Source: Symbiodinium natans
Taxonomy: Eukaryota > Sar > Dinophyceae > Suessiales > Symbiodiniaceae
Direction of reading: 5' to 3'
NCBI GenBank assembly: GCA_905221605.1
Contig: CAJNDS010002790.1
Location: 678,597-742,596 of the forward strand
Length of the DNA: 64,000 nucleotides
The notes beneath the pieces are model-generated. The model saw nothing but the letters and a program-made list of their open reading frames with translations, was not told the origin of the DNA and did not search any database. A program made the translations under genes and the position numbers. Of this stretch, positions 1 to 10,608 are shown piece after piece (within the stretch, counting starts at the first letter, position 1; each line of letters begins with the position of its first letter).

Positions 1-57
1 TTTCTTGCGCCGCCTTCCCCGGGCGTTAGAATGGGACCCACCGCATCCTGCAGCCCA

Positions 58-205
58 TAGGGTTTAGGGTTTAGGGTTTAGGGTTTAGGGTTTAGGGTTT
101 AGGGTTTAGGGTTTAGGGTTTAGGGTTTAGGGTTTGGGGTTTAGGGTTTGGGGTTTAGGGTTCAGGGTTCAGGGCTTGGGGTTTGGGGCTTGGGGCTTGG
201 GGCTT
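58..205 (+). repeat. TTTAGGG array, grading into TTTGGGG
   Basis: About ten perfect TTTAGGG units are followed by degenerate units with G-for-A and C-for-T changes. Confidence 0.9.
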
Positions 206-452
206 GAGGGTGCCACACTCCCTCAAACCTCTAGGCCCAAACCCGCACAAGTCCCAAGCCCCTTATGGGGCTTAGGGTTCAGATGTACAGGTGTAAGGGC
301 TGGGGGCTTTGGGGTGTCAGGAGGGTCCTTCCAGACTCCAGGAACTTGGTGTAGTTGCGGATGCCGGTGAGCTCGTCGATGGTGATCTCCCCTGCCTCCT
401 CCGTTTGCAAAGCAACTCCCTCAAACCTCAAGTTTTGGGAACTTCGGGCTTC

Positions 453-500
453 CCCTAAACCCTAAACCCTAAACCCTAAACCCCTAAAGCCAAAACCCTA
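453..500 (-). repeat. CCCTAAA array (short)
   Basis: Four to five units, opposite in orientation to the array at 58-205. Further short runs follow at about 610-655 and 790-832. Confidence 0.8.
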
Positions 501-1034
501 AACCCTGGGAACGTAGGGTTTCGGATTTAGGCTTTAGGTCTGGGGATCTAGGGTTGAGGGCTTCGTGGCCAGGGTTTTTTGGGGCTTAGGGTTTCTGGGC
601 TCACTTGCATCCTAAAACCTAAACCCTGAACCCTAATCCCAAAACCCTAAACATCCCAAGCACAGATTTCTTGTTGCGTGGGTGCAGAAGTGCTGTCCCG
701 GCCTCTTTCCACTTCGGGTCTCTTGAGCTCCCGCTACGCGCACCCGCGACGCACCCAAACCTCCAAGCCCCCAAACGGCCACACATCCTAAGCCCGAAGC
801 CCTAAGCCCTAAACCCTAAACCCTAAACCCCTGAGCTCTCCTCGTAGGTCCACGTGCAATTGCCCTGTCCTGTGGGCGTCTGGTCGCCTCGGTCCGCCCA
901 GGCTTCGGGGGTTTCCGGGGGATAGGATTTTGGGGGTTTGTTTCGGGTTTCAGGGTTTAAGGGTTTAGGGGTTTAGGGGTTTAGGGTTTTAGGGTATTGG
1001 GTTTAGGGTTTGTGGGGAGTTTGTGGGTTTGGGT

Positions 1035-1136
1035 TGGGATGCTCCCCCTCATACGAACAGCCCCGTAAAAAGTGGTTATAATAAGGGGGTACTAGAATCC
1101 CGCATAAGGACTGTGAGTATATTGAGGAACATCCCA
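1035..1136. mobile_element. MITE-like hairpin element, family A copy 1
   Basis: Left end TGGGATGCTCCCCCT and right end ending in CATCCCA are inverted repeats. The interior carries the family landmarks, a GGGGGTACTAGAATCCC core and a GGACTGTGAGTAT right arm. It resembles the better preserved copy at 34098-34208. No clear target duplication remains. Confidence 0.6.
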
Positions 1137-2215
1137 GAACTTAGGGCTTGAGGCAGTTTGGGGATTTTAAGATGAAAGAACTTTAGGCTGGAGATTTTTG
1201 TATTCTAGGGTTGTGGGGTGTTGGGAGTTTAGGGTTTAGGAGTTTTGGGTTTTTGGGGTTTAGGGTTTTCCGCGGGTTTTGCTGTGTGAGGATTGTGGGA
1301 TTGTGGGATCTAAAATGTTAACCCGGACCCCTTATAAGCCTTATGATGCTAATATCAGCATGAGGCAAACGGAAAACAAGGAAAGCTCCGGCTCCCAGAG
1401 TAAGCCCCAGCAGCAGTAGCCTCCGGGCTGCCTCTCGCGGCACTGGTCGTCCCACCTCAGAACCCGAAGAAGCTAAAAACCACCCAAAGAGCCCCAACAC
1501 CCCCTGAAATAAGGAATCCACTCCTTAAGTCATATTAAGGTCCCTGATATCAATTCTAGGTCGAGTCCTTCATTAAGGGATATTGGGCTCCTTGGGCAAT
1601 GAAGGAAGCAGACGCGTCCAAAAACCCCTAAACCACTGTTTGTGTCAACGCTCAACTTAGACGGATCGTTGTGGGACGTGGACGAGGTGGACCACCTGCA
1701 CACACCCTCGTATGAAGGATACGATCCAAGCAAGCACAAGAGATCCTTCATTCCGGCAGCAACGGTTGAGCATCTAACTGGGCATACTTCCTAATGACCG
1801 AATCGAAGCACACTTGTCTGGAGGTTGCTTGCACAGACAAGCGGCTCAGTGTAGTTTCTGGACGGACAAGGTCCAGGAAGGCTGTACCAAACGGCGTCAG
1901 GGTAGTAAATCTTGTAGTTTGGAAACGGGAAGTGTCCTGCACAAAGTCGCACTGGGCAAGTGGACCACCGTGGGAAGGGCTGAGCACATGCATTCGGGTA
2001 TGTTGGTCAGGGTTTAAGGTTTAGGGTGTTTAGGCTTAGGGTCTAAAGTTCAGGGTTTAGGGCTTCTTTGGGGCACAGTCTTTTTGTACAGGCGACTTCT
2101 TGGGGCGTCTCAGGTTAGCAAAGGCTGCACCAGTAGCTCAACCTGCCAAGCCCAAAGGATCCATCGCCCTGAACTTTAAACCTCAACCTTGGGAGCATTT
2201 TTTGGCACCTACTAG

Positions 2216-2300
2216 GGTTTAGGGTTTAGGGCTTAGGGTTTAGGGCTTAGGGCTTAGGGCTTAGGGTTTAGGGTTTAGGGTTTAGGGTTTAGGGTTTCAA
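2216..2300 (+). repeat. TTTAGGG array
   Basis: About twelve units with several TTAGGGC variants, reading TTTAGGG on the plus strand. Confidence 0.9.
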
Positions 2301-2847
2301 ACTCTGCAACTAGTACAGCTACACATCAAAGAACGACGAGAACATCCCTAAACCCGACAACCCTGCAACACTTCCTTTGCGCACCAGTGAACATGAAGTA
2401 GCGGCTTTCATATGTTTTCTTCGAATATCTGCATGTCTCGAATAATTTAAAAATGGCCAGCCCGTATATGCACTTGAGAGTACATGCACATCCGAAACAG
2501 ATCGCCAGCACTGATCCGAGCTTCTCTCTCTGTAAGGATAACAAGAACATCAGGCCTCTGAATTATTGAGCCATCTGCTCAGACTTCTTTCAGGTAAACA
2601 ACTCAACTCAATGGGTTCGGGTCCCTGTCAGAAGTTCTGCTCGACTTATACATTCCAAGCGGTCAACAATCCAAGACTTCTTTGAAGCCATTTGTGATCC
2701 ATTTCGAGGTGTCAGAACATGTCGTTTGTTCCTAAACAGCGCCGAGAGCAGAGCGCCCATCCCGACAACTCCTCCCCCCCCCCCCATTTCCCGAGACATC
2801 CAGAGCAGGTGGCTTCAGGGTCTTGGGTCTTGGCGTAACGAATCCCT

Positions 2848-2896
2848 CAACCCTAAACCCTAAACCCTAAACCCTCAACCCTAAACCTTAAACCCC
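2848..2896 (-). repeat. CCCTAAA array
   Basis: Six to seven units with CCCTCAA and CCTTAAA variants, in reverse orientation to the preceding array. Confidence 0.85.
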
Positions 2897-3053
2897 CCAA
2901 AAAAAACAACGAATCTTCTTGGCTGAACCCGAGCCGGTCCCAGGACATTGCAGCCGACGAAGTAGCCGTAGGTGTCCCACTCGAAGGCCCCGGTCACGCT
3001 GCCGTTGTGCATGCCCACGTCGTAGCTGCTGTTGAAGGCGCCTGCCAGGTTGG

Positions 3054-3150
3054 TGTAGGGTTTAGGGTTTTGGGGTTTAGGGGTTTAGGGGTTTAGGGGT
3101 TTCGGGGTTTCGGGGTTTAGGGTTTAGGGGTTTAGGGTTTAGGGTTTACG
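3054..3150 (+). repeat. TTTAGGGG/TTTAGGG array
   Basis: Mixed eight-base and seven-base units with TTTCGGGG variants. Confidence 0.85.
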
Positions 3151-3678
3151 GTTACCCCCACCCTGCAGCTAAGGGAACCCACAAGAAGTGCAAGTATGAA
3201 GCCTGAGGTTCAGGGCTTCGGGTTTTGGGCCCGCGGTTCCAGGAAGGTTTGAAACCCGCAACCCTCCCCTTAAGCCTGCATGTTCAACCGCAGCGAAACC
3301 TTTTTCTCTTAGGGTTTGGGGTTTAGGGTTTAGAGTTTAGGATTTGCGGTTTGGGGTTTAGGGTTGGTTCAGGGAGGGGGTTGAGGCTGCTCCTGTACAG
3401 ACCTTCCTGACATGCGGCGCATGACTGGGGCGAGCAGACCTGCTTAACTTCGACCCCAAACAATCCCCAATCCCCCCGCTCGTCAAACCCCAAGCCCTGA
3501 AATCCCAACACCCCAAAACTGAGGGTCCGCCCAACAACCCCTGAAAACCCCTAAGAAACCCTCAAAACCCAAACATCACCCTTTAAATGATCAGAAACCC
3601 GAAGCCCCAAAAACGCCCCAACACACCCTCAAAAAACCCCCCCAGCCCCCCCCCCAGCCCCAGCCTTGGCACCCTCAC

Positions 3679-3742
3679 CCTAAACCTAAACCCGAAACCC
3701 TAAACCCAAAACCCAAAACCCTAAACCCTAAACCCTAACCCC
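3679..3742 (-). repeat. CCCTAAA array
   Basis: Eight to nine CCCTAAA-type units with CCCAAAA variants, lying 90 bp before the longest plus-oriented array. Confidence 0.85.
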
Positions 3743-3835
3743 CCCAGCCTTGGCACAGCTTCGGCCCGTACTCGTCGCGGCCGCACTCGAAGGGCCCCGT
3801 GGCTTGGCCGGCATCGAACGCGAAACCTTTTTCTC

Positions 3836-4048
3836 TTAGGGTTTAGGGTTTAGGGTTTAGGGTTTAGGGTTTAGGGTTTAGGGTTTAGGGTTCAGGGTTT
3901 AGGGTTTAGGGTTTAGGGTTTTAGGGTTTAGGGTTTAGGGTTTAGGGTTCTGGGTTTTAGGGTTTAGGGTTTGGGGTTTAGGGTTTAGGGTTTAGGGTTT
4001 AGGGTTTAGGGTTTAGGGTTTAGGGTTTAGGGTTTAGGGTTTAGGGTT
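3836..4048 (+). repeat. Longest TTTAGGG array of the window
   Basis: About thirty near-perfect TTTAGGG units over 213 bp, with three or four single-base variants. Confidence 0.95.
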
Positions 4049-4426
4049 CGGGGGGCTCCCGTGTGGCAGCTGCAGGGCTGCATTTGTGTACTTCTTGTAC
4101 ATGGACCCTGTGAGTTTTGTCGGCGATGCGGCCCGTGAACCACCATCCCTCAACCCTGATCCCTAAGCCTAGGTTTGGGGTTGCGGGCTTGGGGTTTGGG
4201 CGTTTGGGGTTTAGGGTTTGGGGCTTGGAGTTTGGGATTTAGAGTTTGGGGTTTAGGGGGTTGAAGGTTTGGGTTTAGGGTTTGGGGTTTCAGGGTTTAG
4301 GGTTGTTTTCGGCTTAGGGTTCGAAAACCCCTCCTTCTCTCAACGTACCAGGTTGCGCACGCCGAAGTTCATGCCCTTCTCCCAGAGCGGCTGGGTCGCT
4401 TTCGTCTGCACCTGGTTTTTGTCCCC

Positions 4427-4524
4427 CTGGTTCTTAATAGGGAATGAGGGGAGTTAGGGCCCTATGTATACCCTTTAAGGGATTATGTAGGGTACTCATT
4501 CCCTCATTCCCTACTAAGAACCAG
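4427..4524. mobile_element. MITE-like hairpin element, family D
   Basis: A 98 bp element whose first 24 bases (starting CTGGTTCTTAATAGGG) and last 24 bases are inverted repeats with one mismatch. The interior is AT-richer and non-coding. A related arm, with a GAGTAGGGAATGAGGG core, lies at about 4863-4905 without a matching partner, so the family has at least two members here. No target duplication is evident. Confidence 0.65.
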
Positions 4525-5280
4525 CCAGTACAGGGTTTGGGGATTTAGTGTTTGGGGTTCCTGCAGGCCAAATTCTAAACCACGGGGTTTGGGATTTGGA
4601 GTTTAGAGGTTCGGGTTTAGCCTGCAGAGAACCTATAGGGGCTTCGGGGAACTGAAGTTTCTGGACATAGAGAGGCTCGGCACTCAGAGATTCGGGTCCA
4701 GGCTCGGGGTTTGGGATTTCCAGGTCACCGCTGGCACAAGGTCTGCGGATTTCGTTCAGGGTCCAGGCTTAGAAGCCGCAATCCGGAAAGGGCCACAAGG
4801 CCCAAACACAGAAACGTGGCGGCAGTATCACACATCCTTTACTCGCACAGGAATTGCCTTTCTTGTTCTGAGTAGGGAATGAGGGAATTATGTACCCTGC
4901 ATTACCCGCATATACGCCGTTCTAATATAGGGCGCTGCCCTAACCCCCTGTGTCAATTCCCTGACCAGACCCAGTAAGTTGCGGAAACCCCCACTCCACA
5001 CCCAACAAACCTGAGCCCCTGCAACTAAACCTCGGCCCAAAAGCCCGTGCCGCAGAAGAACACACCGCAACTCCCGGTGCCTTGAGGCGGATGATCTTCC
5101 TAGGCTTCAGGCTTCTTCGGGTCTACCGGGGGCGTAGGATTTAGGGTTTAGGGTTCAAGGTTTAGGGTTCAGGGTTCAGGGTTCAGTCGTGGAAACTGAA
5201 AGCGGTGCCTAGACGCTTGTACGTACAGTCGGCGCACACCATCACTGTAAGGGCTGCGGAACCCAGTGTGAGCCCTGGCT

Positions 5281-5412
5281 CGGGTTTAGGGTTTAGGGTT
5301 TAGGGTTTGGGGTTTGGGGTTTCGGGTTTCGGGTTTAGGGTTGAGGGTTTAGGGTTTCGGGTTTAGGGTTTCGGGTTTAGGGTTTACAGTTTAGGTTTTA
5401 GGGTTTAGACCC
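5281..5412 (+). repeat. TTTAGGG/TTTCGGG array
   Basis: About eighteen units of TTTAGGG with frequent TTTCGGG and TTTGGGG variants. Confidence 0.85.
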
Positions 5413-5689
5413 CAAACCCTGTAACCCGCTATAGAAGCATCTCAAGACTCAGAAAATGGAATGCCTCTTGATGCACCCAGGCCACGTGATCCCAAACTTG
5501 CGAGGCGTTCTCTCCACGACCTCCCGGGCCCAGGCTTTCGGGAAGCACGACTTCCCACGGCTATGAGGGCTTCCTAGGTAAAGTGCGTCTGGCACTTTGG
5601 AATTTGATTTATGTAGGGTGTAGTGTCTGGGGCTTGTGGGTATTTGGGCTTCAGGGATAACAACAAAAAAATTCCCGACGAAGGTTTGA

Positions 5690-5778
5690 AGGGAAAGCCC
5701 CCCTGCCCCCGGCCTCCCCACCCCCACCCCCCACCCGCACCCCCCACCCCCACCCCCCACCCCCACCCCCCACCCCAT
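5690..5778. repeat. C-rich low-complexity tract
   Basis: Imperfect repeats of CCCCCAC. The proline/histidine-rich and glycine-rich frames across it are artefacts of composition. Confidence 0.8.
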
Positions 5779-5803
5779 ACCAGCGAATGCCATCACTGTC
5801 CTT

Positions 5804-5952
5804 ACTTGGAGGTTGAGGGTACTTATTAACCAATTATAACTGTACTTATAAACCTCTTACAAGCCCCCTTAAGTGCCCTAATATGGTTATAAGTACAGTT
5901 AATAAGTACTGTACAGGTATAAGCTGTAAATAAGTACCATGAACATCCAAGT
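5804..5952. mobile_element. MITE-like hairpin element, family B copy 1
   Basis: The left arm begins ACTTGGAGGTTGAGGGTACT. The right arm ends with the inverted counterpart GTACCATGAACATCCAAGT. The inner arms TTAACCAATTATAACTGTAC and TTATAAGTACAGTTAATAAG are also inverted repeats, so the whole 149 bp can fold on itself. Relatives lie at 7798-7910, 21606-21648, 52281-52345 and 55181-55279. Confidence 0.7.
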
Positions 5953-6023
5953 AGGCGGCACCTCATTGTGCAAGTACCACAGCACTCCGGCAAGGTTCCC
6001 AGTGTTCACGTTCCTGCGCTTGC

Positions 6024-6095
6024 GGTTTAGGGTCTAGGGGGTTTAGGGGGTTTAGGGGGTTTAGGGGGTTTAGGGGGTTTAGGGTTTAGGGTTTC
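6024..6095 (+). repeat. TTTAGGGGG variant array
   Basis: Five nine-base GTTTAGGGG-type units followed by two seven-base units. The expanded G run distinguishes it from other arrays. Confidence 0.85.
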
Positions 6096-6504
6096 GATCA
6101 CTCGAGAACTTTGTCATAGTGCATTTTACAACCCCTGCAAACTCCCTTGTCAAACGACCCCTTAAGAAAACAAAAACAACAACGTCCCTCATTTGGGGCT
6201 TTTCTGGGGAAGGCTTGTGGGGCCATTGTAGGGGGTTCAGGTTCTGGGACGCAGGACGTGAGGCTTGGGATTCTCCGCGGGGCATATGAAGGAGGCTGGT
6301 CGGAAGAGTGATAGAAGGGACTTAGTACGACTACCCATCGATGTGCAACACTTAGGGTCCCTGACAAAAAGTCTCTCCTTTAGTCCCCCTGAGGCCAAGC
6401 GTCATGGGCGGATACACTGTGTCAGAGACGGCCCGGTACATGTAGAACCTGGTGCCAGGTCCAAGACCGAGCCCAAGGACCCCTGCACCATACATCCTAA
6501 GCAA

Positions 6505-6715
6505 ACCCCTTAAACCCTTAAACCCCCCTAAACCCCCTAAACCTCTAGATCCTAAACCCTAAACCGCTTAAACCCTTCGAGCCTTAAAGCCCCGCAAAAT
6601 CCCTAGACCCTAGACCCTAGACCCTAAACCCTAAACTCTAAGCCCTGAACCCTCAACCCTAAACCCTAAACCCTAAACCCTAAACCCTAAACCCTAAACC
6701 CCTAACCCCCTACGA
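6505..6715 (-). repeat. CCCTAAA array, mixed units
   Basis: Long degenerate run including CCCTAGA and CCCCTAAA variants, ending in six perfect CCCTAAA units at about 6657-6705. Confidence 0.85.
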
Positions 6716-7797
6716 ACCCTTGACCCCAGGCCCGGCTTTGTTTCTTTCTTGCGTTCGCATTGGGGGTCGAGGGATAAGGTCGTTGGGGTTAAGAGTTTAG
6801 GGTTTTAGGGTTCAGGGTGTTGGGGCTTAAGAGTTTTTTGGGGGCTGTGTTTTCAGGGTCTGTGGGTTTAGGGTTGTCGAGACTCTGTTTTCAGGCCAAA
6901 GCCCAACCATCATCTCATGATTAGAATGGATATTATGGGCTCTTTAAGCTCTCGAAGTGCAACAAAAGACCCTGGGGCGTAGACCCCCCCTTGGCGAAAA
7001 ACTCGGCCGCCGGCGTGTACAGTGGCGCGTCACTGGGCTGAAACAGGATGTCGTCATTCCAGATGGGCCGCTTGTCGGGGGTGGTGGTGGTGGTGCCTTG
7101 AACCCCAAACCCTAAACGCCTAACCTCTAAACCCTAAACCCCTAAACCCTAAACCGGAAAAGTCAATCCAAGATCTTGGTGGCTTTTCAGGACACTGATG
7201 TCACGCTGACCCGTGATCGAAACCTTTCAGACCGACCTTCGAGCACTCATCTTCAGAACCTTTCCACACACACACACCAGACTTCGCGATGTCCATTCCC
7301 GCCTGAGAGCACGCCTTGATCTGAATAGTCTACAGCCTAGAAGATTGAAGGTTCCCTAAACCCTAAACCCTAAACCCTAAACCCTAAGTGCGTTGACATT
7401 TGCAGCTCGGAGTTGGCCCCACCTCTGTGCAGCCAGGTGACTAGTGGTGCGGGTCGTGGTGGTGTAGGTCGCGGTGCGCGTGGTGGTGGTCGCGGTGTGC
7501 GTGGTCGTGAAAGAGAAGGTGGTGGTAGCAGTGGTGACGGCCTGATCCTGCCACAGTCTCTGTCCCTCTACAACCCCCCACAACCGGAGACTTGAAACAC
7601 CCCGAAAGGATTCTAAACCCCAAGCCTGAAATCAAACGAGAACCGAACACAAACTCTCAAACTCTCGAGTCGCAGGGAGTACTAGGGAGGCGTTTGCAGA
7701 AACAGATTTTTAAAACCCTCAACCCTCAACCCTGAACCCTGTAAACCCCATAAGCCCTACACCCAATGCCCCCCTAAACCCTATCAACCCTTAACCG

Positions 7798-7910
7798 TTC
7801 AGGGGTACCCTAACCTCACTTATATCTTGCACTTTTAAGCCTCCTACGTCCTCTAAGCAGGTCAAAGCAGCCTTATACTTGTTGTTACAAGTACCCATGA
7901 ACCTCCAAGT
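7798..7910. mobile_element. MITE-like element, family B copy 2 (diverged)
   Basis: The right end reads GTACCCATGAACCTCCAAGT and matches family B. The left arm (GGGGTACCCTAACC) is only weakly related, so the element is eroded. Confidence 0.5.
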
Positions 7911-8322
7911 AAACCCACAAGCTCTACATAATCTGCATCCTATAGGCCTTGAAGCCCTGAGACCTCCTGGAGCACAATTCGCCTCCTTCCTCAAAATAGG
8001 GACCTGGTAATGTTTTCGCGAAAGGCAATTGTGGGAACTTCTTGGGACGGTGCAATGCGGGCCACTTTGAAGAACCCTAAACCTAAACCCTAGCAAAGCA
8101 TTCCGGGTTGTTGGGATTTAGGGTTTTGGGGTTTAGGTCCTTTTGTGCGGGGTGCGGGGGGCTTTGGGCTTTGGAGCTTGGGGGCCGTCGCGTTGTCGTC
8201 GCCGAGCTCCCCAGATGCAGATCTAAACGATGTCGCGTCACCTTTGTCGCAGGAAAGCAGGTGTGCCACCAAGTCTCTGACGTTCTGAAACAAGTGAAGG
8301 TTCAGGTTTTAGGGGCCTTGGT

Positions 8323-8423
8323 GGGGGTTTCCGAAAATAAGGGACCCCTCAAACAGACCCCCAAATAGTAGGATACATTTATCAATTGACCCCAACAAGG
8401 TACCCCGAATATCGTAAACACCC
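8323..8423. mobile_element. MITE-like element, family C copy 1
   Basis: The left end GGGGGTTTCCGAAAATAAGG is an inverted match to the right end of the copy at 48920-49025. The interior landmark CCCCAACAAGGTACCCC and the right end CGTAAACACCC are the inverted form of the copies at 29690 and 44909, so this copy lies in the opposite orientation. Confidence 0.6.
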
Positions 8424-8659
8424 GGGTGGTTTTGGAGCTTTTTGGGTGTTAGGGGGATTTCAGTTCAGGGCTTTTGGGTGCTTTAATTATTCAGCGTATT
8501 AGGTCTCTCAAGGTGATGGGGTGTACGGCTGCGAAGGCACCACAAAAGAAGCGTGACACTGCACTCCAGCGAAGCCCCCCACAAAACCCAAAACCCAACT
8601 TATGGTCAAGCGGCACCCGTAGTTCGGCAAATTCTTGTCAATCGGCACCAGAGATGCTG

Positions 8660-8812
8660 AACCCTAAACCCGAAACCCCAAACCCTAAACCCGAAACCCG
8701 AAACCCAAAACCCTAAACCCTAAACCCTAAACCCTAAACCCCAAACCCCAAACCCCAAACCCCAAACCCTAAACCCCAAACCCTAAACCCTAAACCCCAA
8801 ACCCTAAACATG
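8660..8812 (-). repeat. CCCTAAA/CCCCAAA array
   Basis: About twenty units mixing CCCTAAA, CCCCAAA and CCCGAAA. Confidence 0.9.
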
Positions 8813-8908
8813 CACCCGAAGGTGGCCTCGGAGGCGTCGTGGCGCCGAGTCTACAGCGCTGGCACTGGGAAGAGCCGAGGCAAACCTGGGAGGCTTGGAG
8901 GGCTTCGG

Positions 8909-9005
8909 GGTTTTGGGGTTTAGGGTTTGGGTTTAGGGTTTAGGGTTTGGGGTTTAGGGTTTAGGGTTTAGGGTTTCGGGTTTCGGGTTTAGAGCTTAGG
9001 GTTCA
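8909..9005 (+). repeat. TTTAGGG array
   Basis: About twelve TTTAGGG units with TTTGGGG and TTTCGGG variants. It faces the CCCTAAA array 100 bp upstream. Confidence 0.85.
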
Positions 9006-9486
9006 GCATCTCAAGTCACCGGTGCCGATAAGCACCCCGCATCGATTTTTTTCAACCCCCTCTTAGCCCCGAAGTACCCCAAACCCTAAACCCTAAACCC
9101 TAAACCCTAGTGACTACAAGTCTGAAAGTGTGGCATGGACATCCGGCTTTCCGACTGCACTTCGCATGGGTTTAGGGCTTAGGGTCTATATAGGGTTTGG
9201 GGTTTAGGGTTCAGGGTTGAGGAGTCTTTCAGATATAGGGTTTGGGGTTTAGGGTTTGGGGTTTAGGGTTTGGGGTTTAGGGCTTAGGGTTTAGGGTTCA
9301 GGGTTCAGGGTTCAGGGCTGAGGGGTCTTGCAGACATGAGATTGCAGGGGGTTCTTCTCCGAGTGCCACAACGCTACTAAAGCGCTACATGGGTAGTAGC
9401 GTGGGGCGGGGTTCGCCTACATAACACCCTACACCCCCTACACGCCAAAGTGCCCCAAACCCGCGAAAGGCCTGACACTTCTCCCT

Positions 9487-9556
9487 GCAACCCTTAACCC
9501 TCAACCCTCAACCCTCAACCCTAAACCCTAAACCCTAAACCCTAAACCCTAAACCT
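9487..9556 (-). repeat. CCCTAAA array
   Basis: Four CCCTCAA units followed by five CCCTAAA units. Confidence 0.9.
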
Positions 9557-9674
9557 CTACAAATCTGAGGGGCAGTAGGAACGCACCGATCCGCGGTGCC
9601 CAGAAGGGGCCTCGGGGGACTTCAGGCTTGAGGCGTTTGGGGCTTCGGGGGGTTTAAGGCTTGGGGCTTAGGGT

Positions 9675-9785
9675 TTCGGGTTTAGGGGTTAGGGTTTAGG
9701 GTTTGGGGTTGAGGGTTGAGGGTTTAGGGTTTAGGGCTTAGGGTTTAGGGTTTAAGGTTTAGGGGCGTTTAGAGTTTAGGGTTAT
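9675..9785 (+). repeat. TTTAGGG array
   Basis: Degenerate TTTAGGG units with GAGGG and AAGG variants. Confidence 0.85.
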
Positions 9786-9839
9786 TCGGTGGGCTTCTAT
9801 CAGGCAGAGACGGGGTTTATTCAAAGGATTTGGCTTCGG

Positions 9840-9933
9840 CGGTCCCCCTTGCACTAACAGTTTCTAATTGGGATTTTAGTACCCCCTACTATGATCCTTA
9901 TTAAGGACGGTTAGTATAAGGGGGAACATCCCA
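9840..9933. mobile_element. MITE-like hairpin element, family A copy 2
   Basis: Left arm TCCCCCTTGCACTAACAG; right arm TTAGTATAAGGGGGAACATC. The core GTACCCCCTACTATGATCC matches the other family A copies. Confidence 0.65.
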
Positions 9934-10096
9934 ACCTGTACCCAACACGCCCTATACAGCCTTGCCCACACGATAACCCCAGTCAGGGAGCATGAGGCCC
10001 CAAAGCCTCCCACGGCCCTGCCTAAACCCTAAACCCTAAACCCTAAACCGGATTCTTGTTGTGGAATGCCTCCCAGGCATCTTGTGCCTTGGAGCT

Positions 10097-10163
10097 TGGG
10101 TTGTCCTAACAGTCCTTGATAGGGGTTCTGGTAACCCCCTATTATCATCCCCATGACATCCCA
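10097..10163. mobile_element. MITE-like element, family A copy 3 (truncated)
   Basis: Left arm and core (CTAACAGTCCTTGATAGGGG and GTAACCCCCTATTATCATCC) match family A. The right arm is shortened to CATGACATCCCA. Confidence 0.55.
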
Positions 10164-10303
10164 AATAACCCACGAAAAAAGAACAAAAAAGAAAGGGTCG
10201 TGGCGCAACTTACACACCGTGAAGACCTCAGCCTAGCCCGCTCACAACGAGACATCGGCTCCCAAAGCACTGTGTCCCAAGCAAATCTGGCTGCCAAACC
10301 CAA

Positions 10304-10389
10304 GAAACCCTAAACCCTAAACCCTAAACCCTAAACCCTAAACCCTAAACCCTAAACCCTAAACCCTAAACCCTAAACCCTAAACCCTA
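10304..10389 (-). repeat. Perfect CCCTAAA array interrupted by the copia element
   Basis: Twelve near-perfect CCCTAAA units end exactly at the first base of the 5' LTR. The array resumes at 20294 after the 3' LTR, so the retrotransposon inserted into it. Confidence 0.95.
10385..10389. repeat. Target-site duplication, left (CCCTA)
   Basis: CCCTA precedes the 5' LTR and recurs at 20294-20298 after the 3' LTR. Five bases is the usual copia duplication. Because the target is itself CCCTAAA repeat, the duplication cannot be told apart from the array, and a six-base ACCCTA reading is also possible. Confidence 0.65.
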
Positions 10390-10608
10390 TGCGGAGCTGC
10401 AGTTGGTATTGTAGAAAAGAGTTGGTGTTGAAAGTTGAAGGGGTCAACGTACCCGGTAATCTTTTTGGCTCAAGATCGGGCCATGCGCCTCGAGAACAAA
10501 GGGTGCTTGGTGTTTTGGGTTGGTTTGTTGTTGGTTGGTCCAGGGGATCAAGGGCTTCTGTTGGGGTTGACTGTTTTGTTCCCTGTCCTCCTTCGGTTGC
10601 CCCCCGTA
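10390..10608 (+). repeat. 5' LTR
   Basis: 219 bp, base-for-base identical to 20075-20293. It starts TGCGGAGCTGCAG and ends CCCCCCGTA. The ends are TG...TA and not the usual TG...CA. It contains a spliced-leader-like segment at 10453-10474. The LTR is short for a copia element. Confidence 0.95.
10453..10474 (+). promoter_or_regulatory. Dinoflagellate spliced-leader-like sequence in the LTR
   Basis: The last twelve bases, TTTTGGCTCAAG, equal the 3' end of the conserved 22-nt dinoflagellate spliced leader. Five of the nine further specified leader positions also match, giving 17 of 21 by eye. The same segment is at 20138-20159 in the 3' LTR. It could be a relic of a trans-spliced leader copied into the LTR by reverse transcription, or a start of the R region. 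Chance similarity cannot be excluded for the 5' half. Confidence 0.5.

Larger units (their letters stand above)
1..10389. other. Gene-free region of interstitial telomere-like repeats
   Basis: About thirty runs of TTTAGGG or its complement CCCTAAA, from 20 to 210 bp, alternate in orientation and are separated by 100-500 bp of unrelated sequence. Most runs are degenerate, with TTTGGGG, TTTCGGG and TTTAGGGG variants. No open frame here carries a recognisable domain. The longest frames fall in low-complexity stretches or in the repeats themselves. Several inverted-repeat elements, listed separately, lie between the arrays. TTTAGGG is the plant-type telomere unit also reported in dinoflagellates. 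Because orientation flips repeatedly, these are internal arrays and not a chromosome end. Confidence 0.8.

Noticed and set aside
1-205. The window start as a chromosome end
   Set aside because: The first array is short, preceded by unique sequence, and followed by arrays in both orientations, unlike a terminal telomere.
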